From the NCBI RefSeq assembly GCF_018687195.1, contig NZ_CP061321.1, positions 992,001 to 1,056,000 on the forward strand: 64,000 nt of DNA, written 5' to 3'. This document shows, one piece after another, positions 59,198-64,000 of this stretch (position 1 is its first letter; each line of letters opens with the position of its first letter). Under the pieces are notes generated by a model. It was not told where the DNA came from. It made no database searches and saw only the letters and a program-made list of their open reading frames with translations. A program made the translations under genes and the position numbers. The stretch comes from Polynucleobacter sp. MWH-UH2A. Its GTDB lineage: Bacteria > Pseudomonadota > Gammaproteobacteria > Burkholderiales > Burkholderiaceae.

Positions 59198-61234
59198 TTA
59201 TTCAAAACGAATAATCAATTGATCAACCGCCAAACTGTCGCCTTCTTTGGCGCAAATCTCAGCGACAACACCATCCTGAACAGCAGAAATCGTATTCTCC
59301 ATCTTCATTGCCTCAATAGAAGCTAGCTTTTGACCTGCTGTCACAGATTCGCCCACCTTCACAGCTATCTTCGTAAGCAAACCAGGCATTGGTGACATGA
59401 TTAGTTTAGAAGTGTCTGGTGGAAGTTTCACTGGCATACGACGTTGCAATTCAGCACCCAAAGGACTGAGAACCATGCACTCATAATGCGCGCCATCAAG
59501 AACTAAATAAAACTTTACACCCTTGCGCTCCACTTGAGCAGTGATTTTTTGGGTGCCATTAATGGTCGCATTAAGACAAATTTGACCGGGCCTCCAATCA
59601 CTCACGATGTCATAACGGCTAACACCGTCTTTTTCATCGATATAAACAGAATAGACACCGTCTTTTAGCTCAACACGAATTGGAACCTCGTACGGATCAG
59701 TCATTGAGCCCGTTTTTTTGCCCGTTACAACGACAAATTTCTTAGCAATCACCATCTCATGACCCGCCAACTGTCCATCGATCATCTTGATGTGCTCAAG
59801 GTAACGATAGCGCATAAATGCAGCCAATGCGGCTAATCGCTTAGGGTCAGCAGGTTGTACCGAATCCTTCTTAAAGCCCTCTGGGTATTCTTCAGCAACA
59901 AAACCTGTAGTGAAATCGCCATTCACAAATCGCGGATGTTGCAACAAGGCCGCCTGGAAAGGAATATTGGAATGAATGCCGCGAATCACAAAATCATTCA
60001 GTGCAGAGCGCATTTTCTCAATGGCCTCACTACGATCTTTACCATGCACAATCAACTTCGCAATCATGGAGTCGTAGTACATCGGAATCTCGCCACCTTC
60101 GTATACGCCAGTATCCACGCGAACGCCATTCACAGACTCTGGTGGACGATATTTCACAAGGCGTCCTGTTGAAGGCAAGAAATTACGGAATGGGTCATCC
60201 GCGTTAATACGGCACTCCATTGACCAACCGTCTAATTTCACATCTTCCTGTTTGAATGCCAATTTTTCGCCAGCAGCAACACGAATCATTTGCTCCACCA
60301 AATCCAGCCCAGTGATACTTTCGGTAACTGGATGCTCTACCTGCAAGCGAGTATTCATTTCAAGGAAGTAGAAAGACTTGTCTTTACCAACTACAAATTC
60401 CACCGTTCCAGCAGACTGATAGTTAACAGCTTTTGCGAGTGCAACAGCTTGCTCACCCATAGCCTTACGTGTCGCAGGATCAATAAATGGGGATGGCGCT
60501 TCTTCAATGACCTTTTGATGGCGACGCTGAATAGAGCAATCACGCTCATTCAAATACACTACATTGCCATGTGAATCACCCAACACCTGAATCTCAATAT
60601 GTCTTGGGCCTTCGACAAATTTTTCAATAAAGATCCGGTCGTCACCGAAACTATTCATTGCCTCAGTCTTACAGGCCGCAAAACCTTCGGCTGCTTCTTT
60701 ATCATTAAATGCAACACGCAGGCCTTTACCGCCGCCACCTGCAGATGCTTTAATCATGACTGGATAGCCAATGCCTTGAGCAATCTTGACAGCCTCTTCA
60801 GTGGTATCAATTGCATCGTTGTAACCGGGGATTGTATTGACTTTAGCCTCTTGTGCTAATTTCTTAGAAGCGATTTTGTCACCCATGGCTGCAATAGACT
60901 GATGCTTAGGACCAATAAAGGTAATACCCTCTTGTTCGCAGCGCTTTGCAAATTGCTCATTCTCAGACAAGAAGCCATAACCAGGATGAACTGCTTCTGC
61001 GCCTGTATCTTTACAAGCCTGAATGATTCGATCTATCACCAGATAGGACTCTCTTGATGGAGCAGGCCCAATACAAACTGCTTCATCGGCGAGCTGTACG
61101 TGTCGAGCTTCTTTATCCGCCTCTGAATACACGGCAACCGTTTTGATACCCATCTTTTTGGCGGTTTTCATCACACGGCAAGCAATTTCACCGCGGTTAG
61201 CAATCAAAATTTTCTTAAACATTTTCGTAGTCAT
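59198..61234 (-). CDS. pccA: Propionyl-CoA carboxylase alpha subunit (biotin carboxylase + BCCP)
   Basis: 678 aa. N-terminal biotin carboxylase (K-I-L-I-A-N-R-G-E-I-A-C-R; ATP-grasp G-G-G-G-K-G), a BT-like linker and the C-terminal biotinyl domain with E-A-M-K-M-E-N (biotin Lys). Carboxylates biotin for transfer by PccB to propionyl-CoA, yielding methylmalonyl-CoA. The length with a fused carrier domain distinguishes it from AccC. 14 bp after pccB, same strand. Confidence 0.93.
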   Translation of the reverse strand: MTTKMFKKILIANRGEIACRVMKTAKKMGIKTVAVYSEADKEARHVQLADEAVCIGPAPSRESYLVIDRIIQACKDTGAEAVHPGYGFLSENEQFAKRCEQEGITFIGPKHQSIAAMGDKIASKKLAQEAKVNTIPGYNDAIDTTEEAVKIAQGIGYPVMIKASAGGGGKGLRVAFNDKEAAEGFAACKTEAMNSFGDDRIFIEKFVEGPRHIEIQVLGDSHGNVVYLNERDCSIQRRHQKVIEEAPSPFIDPATRKAMGEQAVALAKAVNYQSAGTVEFVVGKDKSFYFLEMNTRLQVEHPVTESITGLDLVEQMIRVAAGEKLAFKQEDVKLDGWSMECRINADDPFRNFLPSTGRLVKYRPPESVNGVRVDTGVYEGGEIPMYYDSMIAKLIVHGKDRSEAIEKMRSALNDFVIRGIHSNIPFQAALLQHPRFVNGDFTTGFVAEEYPEGFKKDSVQPADPKRLAALAAFMRYRYLEHIKMIDGQLAGHEMVIAKKFVVVTGKKTGSMTDPYEVPIRVELKDGVYSVYIDEKDGVSRYDIVSDWRPGQICLNATINGTQKITAQVERKGVKFYLVLDGAHYECMVLSPLGAELQRRMPVKLPPDTSKLIMSPMPGLLTKIAVKVGESVTAGQKLASIEAMKMENTISAVQDGVVAEICAKEGDSLAVDQLIIRFE

Positions 61235-61248
61235 TTTTATCAGCGCCT

Positions 61249-62781
61249 TTACAGAGGAATATTGCCGTGTTTACGCGCAGGATTTTTCAAGTCTTTATCT
61301 TTTAGCATTGCCAAAGAGCGGGCGATACGTTTACGGGTCTCATGCGGAAGAATGACGTCATCAATATATCCACGCCGACCTGCGACAAAAGGATTTGCAA
61401 ACTTCGATTTGTATTCCGCTTCGCGCGCGGCAATCTTTTCGGGGTCTGATTTCTCTTCCCGGAAAATAATTTCCACTGCGCCCTTTGGTCCCATTACTGC
61501 AATCTCAGCAGAAGGCCAAGCAAAGTTGACATCACCACGTAAGTGCTTGGAAGCCATTACGTCATATGCGCCGCCATAAGCCTTACGAGTAATCAAGGTG
61601 ACTTTCGGCACTGTGCAGTCCGCATACGCATAAAGCAACTTCGCGCCATGTTTAATGATGCCGCCGTACTCTTGGGCTGTACCAGGCATGAATCCAGGAA
61701 CGTCAACCAATGTCACGACTGGAATATTGAAAGCATCGCAGAAACGTACAAAACGTGCAGCTTTGATGGATGCCTTAATATCCAGGCAACCTGCAAGCAC
61801 TAAGGGTTGGTTCGCCACGATACCGATTGAGCGACCTTCCATGCGAGCAAACCCGATTACGATATTCTTTGCGTAATCTGGCTGGAGCTCAAAAAACTCA
61901 CCATCATCCACAATCTTCTCAATCAACTCCTTCATGTCATAAGGTTGATTAGGGTTAGAAGGAACTAACGTATCTAAGGAGAAATCTGGCTCTTCAGTAC
62001 GGTTCGCGCCTTTAATCAGTGGCGGTTTCTCACGGTTAGATAAAGGTAGATAGTTAAAAAAGCGGCGCAACATCATGATGGCATCGACATCATTGTCAAA
62101 AGCCAAATCACACACGCCCGATACGGTTGAATGCGTCACAGCACCACCCAACTCTTCAGCAGTGACATCTTCATGTGTCACTGTTTTCACCACTTCAGGA
62201 CCTGTTACGAACATATATGAACTGTCTTTCACCATAAAGATGAAGTCGGTCAGTGCCGGTGAGTACACGGCGCCACCGGCAGATGGCCCCATGATCAAGG
62301 AAATCTGCGGAATCACACCAGAAGCAGTGACGTTACGCTGGAAAATTTCTGCATAGCCGCCCAGAGAGGCTACACCCTCCTGAATACGAGCGCCGCCAGA
62401 GTCATTCAAACCAATCACTGGTGCCCCTACTTTCATGGCCTGATCCATGATCTTGCAAATCTTTTCAGCATGCGCTTCAGACAAAGAACCACCTAAGACT
62501 GTGAAATCCTGTGAGAACACAAATACCAGGCGTCCGTTAATCATTCCATAACCAGTGACTACGCCATCACCAGGAACAGTTTGGTCACCCATGCCAAAGT
62601 CGTGGCAACGGTGTTCAACAAACATATCCCACTCTTCAAATGTGCCCGCATCAAGCAAGAGCTCAATACGCTCACGGGCTGTCAACTTACCCTTTGAGTG
62701 CTGAGCCTGAATACGCTTTTGCCCACCACCAAGGCGTGCCAGCTCGCGCTTTGCCTCTAGTTGTTGAATGATTTCCTTCAT
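61249..62781 (-). CDS. pccB: Propionyl-CoA carboxylase beta subunit (carboxyltransferase)
   Basis: 510-aa carboxyltransferase with the crotonase-like N and C halves. It includes [12 protein letters not shown], the acyl-CoA oxyanion motifs G-G-A-R-I-Q-E-G and [12 protein letters not shown], and A-Y-G-G-A-Y-D-V-M in the C half. The aspartate in the active site, typical of propionyl-CoA preference, would need alignment. Ten bases after meaB. Confidence 0.93.
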   Translation of the reverse strand: MKEIIQQLEAKRELARLGGGQKRIQAQHSKGKLTARERIELLLDAGTFEEWDMFVEHRCHDFGMGDQTVPGDGVVTGYGMINGRLVFVFSQDFTVLGGSLSEAHAEKICKIMDQAMKVGAPVIGLNDSGGARIQEGVASLGGYAEIFQRNVTASGVIPQISLIMGPSAGGAVYSPALTDFIFMVKDSSYMFVTGPEVVKTVTHEDVTAEELGGAVTHSTVSGVCDLAFDNDVDAIMMLRRFFNYLPLSNREKPPLIKGANRTEEPDFSLDTLVPSNPNQPYDMKELIEKIVDDGEFFELQPDYAKNIVIGFARMEGRSIGIVANQPLVLAGCLDIKASIKAARFVRFCDAFNIPVVTLVDVPGFMPGTAQEYGGIIKHGAKLLYAYADCTVPKVTLITRKAYGGAYDVMASKHLRGDVNFAWPSAEIAVMGPKGAVEIIFREEKSDPEKIAAREAEYKSKFANPFVAGRRGYIDDVILPHETRKRIARSLAMLKDKDLKNPARKHGNIPL

Positions 62782-62791
62782 TACCTACTCC

Positions 62792-63817
62792 TTAGAAAAA
62801 TTCATGACCCATGGACTCCAACAAGCGTCTTGCTGCTACTGAAGGCGCCATGGTTCCTTGATTAACTTCTGCAACTAAATTTGGTAGAAGCGCTTGTACC
62901 GCTTCATTACTACGAAATGCGTTCTTCAGACCAGCATCAATACGGTCCCACATCCATGCACCAGCTTGATTCTTACGGCGCGAGTCGAACTTGCCGTTTG
63001 CCTTCTGTAGCCTTTCAAAATGAGAAATCTTCCCCCACAATTCCGGCACACCTCTACCCTCAAGGGCACTCAAAGTCATTACAGTTGGATGCCAAAAATC
63101 AGCATCGTGGGAAGCATGGTCTGGATTTCCTTGAAAGCCCAATAAGCGCAATGAACTGGTAATAAAGAGCTGTGCACGCATTGCGGCATCGGGATCAATA
63201 TCGACTTTATTAATCACGATTAAGTCTGCGATTTCCATGACGCCTTTTTTGATCGCCTGTAAATCATCACCAGCATTAGGCAACTGAAGTAACAAGAACA
63301 TATCCGTCATACCCGCTACCGCTATTTCACTTTGGCCAACACCCACTGTCTCAACGATGACAACATCAAAGCCTGCAGCCTCAGCCACTAACATTGCCTC
63401 ACGGGTTTTCTCAGCAACACCACCTAAGGTTAAGGACGATGGGCTGGGCCGTATAAAAGCATTCTCCAATACCGAGAGGCGCTCCATGCGAGTTTTGTCG
63501 CCAAGGATTGAGCCGCCAGATAAGCTAGATGAAGGATCAATTGCTAGTACCGCAACCCGATGACCTTTTTCAATCAAATACAGCCCAAGTGATTCAATCA
63601 GGGTTGATTTGCCAACCCCCGGAACCCCAGAAATACCCAAACGAAAAGACTTCCCCGTTTTTGGCAACAAGGCATTAAGCACTTCATCGGCACGCTTGCG
63701 ATGATCCAGACGAGTCGACTCAAGCAGAGTGATGACTTTCGCTAGCGCTCGACGCTGTTTAAGCGAAGGAGCGCCAGTGAGTTCATTCACTAAAGCCTGA
63801 TCAACTGCTTCGAGCAT
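62792..63817 (-). CDS. meaB: Methylmalonyl-CoA mutase-associated GTPase MeaB
   Basis: 341-aa G3E-family GTPase that loads and protects adenosylcobalamin in methylmalonyl-CoA mutase. The P-loop G-V-P-G-V-G-K-S-T, E-T-V-G-V-G-Q-S-E switch region and N-K-V-D are present. It lies between pccB and the mutase gene, as expected. Confidence 0.93.
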   Translation of the reverse strand: MLEAVDQALVNELTGAPSLKQRRALAKVITLLESTRLDHRKRADEVLNALLPKTGKSFRLGISGVPGVGKSTLIESLGLYLIEKGHRVAVLAIDPSSSLSGGSILGDKTRMERLSVLENAFIRPSPSSLTLGGVAEKTREAMLVAEAAGFDVVIVETVGVGQSEIAVAGMTDMFLLLQLPNAGDDLQAIKKGVMEIADLIVINKVDIDPDAAMRAQLFITSSLRLLGFQGNPDHASHDADFWHPTVMTLSALEGRGVPELWGKISHFERLQKANGKFDSRRKNQAGAWMWDRIDAGLKNAFRSNEAVQALLPNLVAEVNQGTMAPSVAARRLLESMGHEFF

Positions 63818-63841
63818 TTTGTCTATCCCGCCTAGATCGTA

Positions 63842-64000
63842 TTAAGCAGGTTTAACTGATTTACGAATTTGCTCAAGCACGTCTTTTGCTGAAGCTGGAA
63901 TCGGTGTGCCGGGACCATAAATACCTTTAACTCCCGCTTCGTACAGGAACTCATAGTCCTGTCTTGGGATAACGCCACCCACGAATACGATAATGTCGTC
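63842..64000 (-). CDS. Methylmalonyl-CoA mutase (C-terminal end)
   Basis: The last 52 codons on the minus strand are open from the window edge to the TAA at 63842-63844. They contain V-F-V-G-G-V-I-P-x-x-D-Y and G-P-G-T-P-I, the end of the cobalamin-binding domain of methylmalonyl-CoA mutase. The rest of the gene is outside. It heads the mutase-meaB-pccB-pccA-VOC run that degrades propionyl-CoA to succinyl-CoA. Confidence 0.9.
   Translation of the reverse strand, partial: DDIIVFVGGVIPRQDYEFLYEAGVKGIYGPGTPIPASAKDVLEQIRKSVKPA

Overview
This window reads as chromosome of a free-living betaproteobacterium of the Burkholderiaceae, most like Polynucleobacter. The basis is gene order (pyrG-kdsA-eno-ftsB, tig-clpP-clpX-lon, ispD-ispF divergent from mfd, tsaB-rimI, the propionyl-CoA carboxylase/MeaB block), the sequence flavour of the proteins, moderate base composition and very tight packing. 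No intergenic gap exceeds about 200 bp. I see no rRNA operon, CRISPR array, prophage or insertion sequence. Genus assignment is inference from memory of these families.

Layout. 1-5.6 kb: an NRDE-family protein (cut by the window edge) and ygfZ on the minus strand, divergent from mltG-tmk-holB-tatD-ankyrin protein. 5.6-10.2 kb: a small potassium-channel-like protein, then a minus-strand run of hyi, glxR, a YqiA-type esterase, an HNH nuclease and a DUF3108 protein. 10.3-15.2 kb: the most accessory-looking stretch, with a duplicated-module periplasmic protein, an M48 lipoprotein protease, a Pro/Ala-rich protein, a lone DUF4118 membrane protein and a hydrolase/TolC/Ala-rich-repeat operon, closed by a strong terminator and an Ala-Glu-Asp tRNA cluster. 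15.6-22.3 kb: gltX, hslO, and pyrG-kdsA-eno-ftsB. 22.3-33.4 kb: DUF2147 protein, a superinfection-immunity-like small membrane protein, acnB, a spermidine-synthase-like protein, purL, a YbbA-type ABC ATPase divergent from tesA, and ppiD. 33.5-39.9 kb: tRNA-Val, lon, clpX, clpP, tig, tRNA-Leu (protein quality control). 40-45.7 kb: ispF, ispD, mfd, serB. 45.7-51.4 kb: a polyhydroxybutyrate locus (BktB-like thiolase, phaR, phaB, phaC) with rimO embedded in it. 51.6-58.7 kb: pgeF, rluD, bamD, alr, lplT, and tsaB-rimI followed by a small unrecognised gene. 58.7-64 kb: a VOC protein, propionyl-CoA carboxylase alpha and beta, MeaB, and the 3' end of methylmalonyl-CoA mutase.

How it fits together. 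The thiolase/PhaB/PhaC set and the propionyl-CoA to methylmalonyl-CoA block point to carbon storage and odd-chain/propionate metabolism. hyi and glxR belong to the glyoxylate-to-glycerate route, but glyoxylate carboligase is not beside them. The proteolysis block has a good sigma-32-like promoter in front of lon.

Most interesting: the gene after rimI (56908-57429) encodes a cysteine-free 173-aa protein. It looks like an inactive type-4 uracil-DNA glycosylase, yet carries an N-terminal peptide resembling the clamp-loader-binding peptide of E. coli DNA polymerase III psi (HolD), in the position where enterobacteria have holD. Second is a PpiD-type periplasmic chaperone from which the parvulin domain appears to have been cleanly lost. 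Start sites were re-chosen where ribosome-binding sites or overlaps support it.
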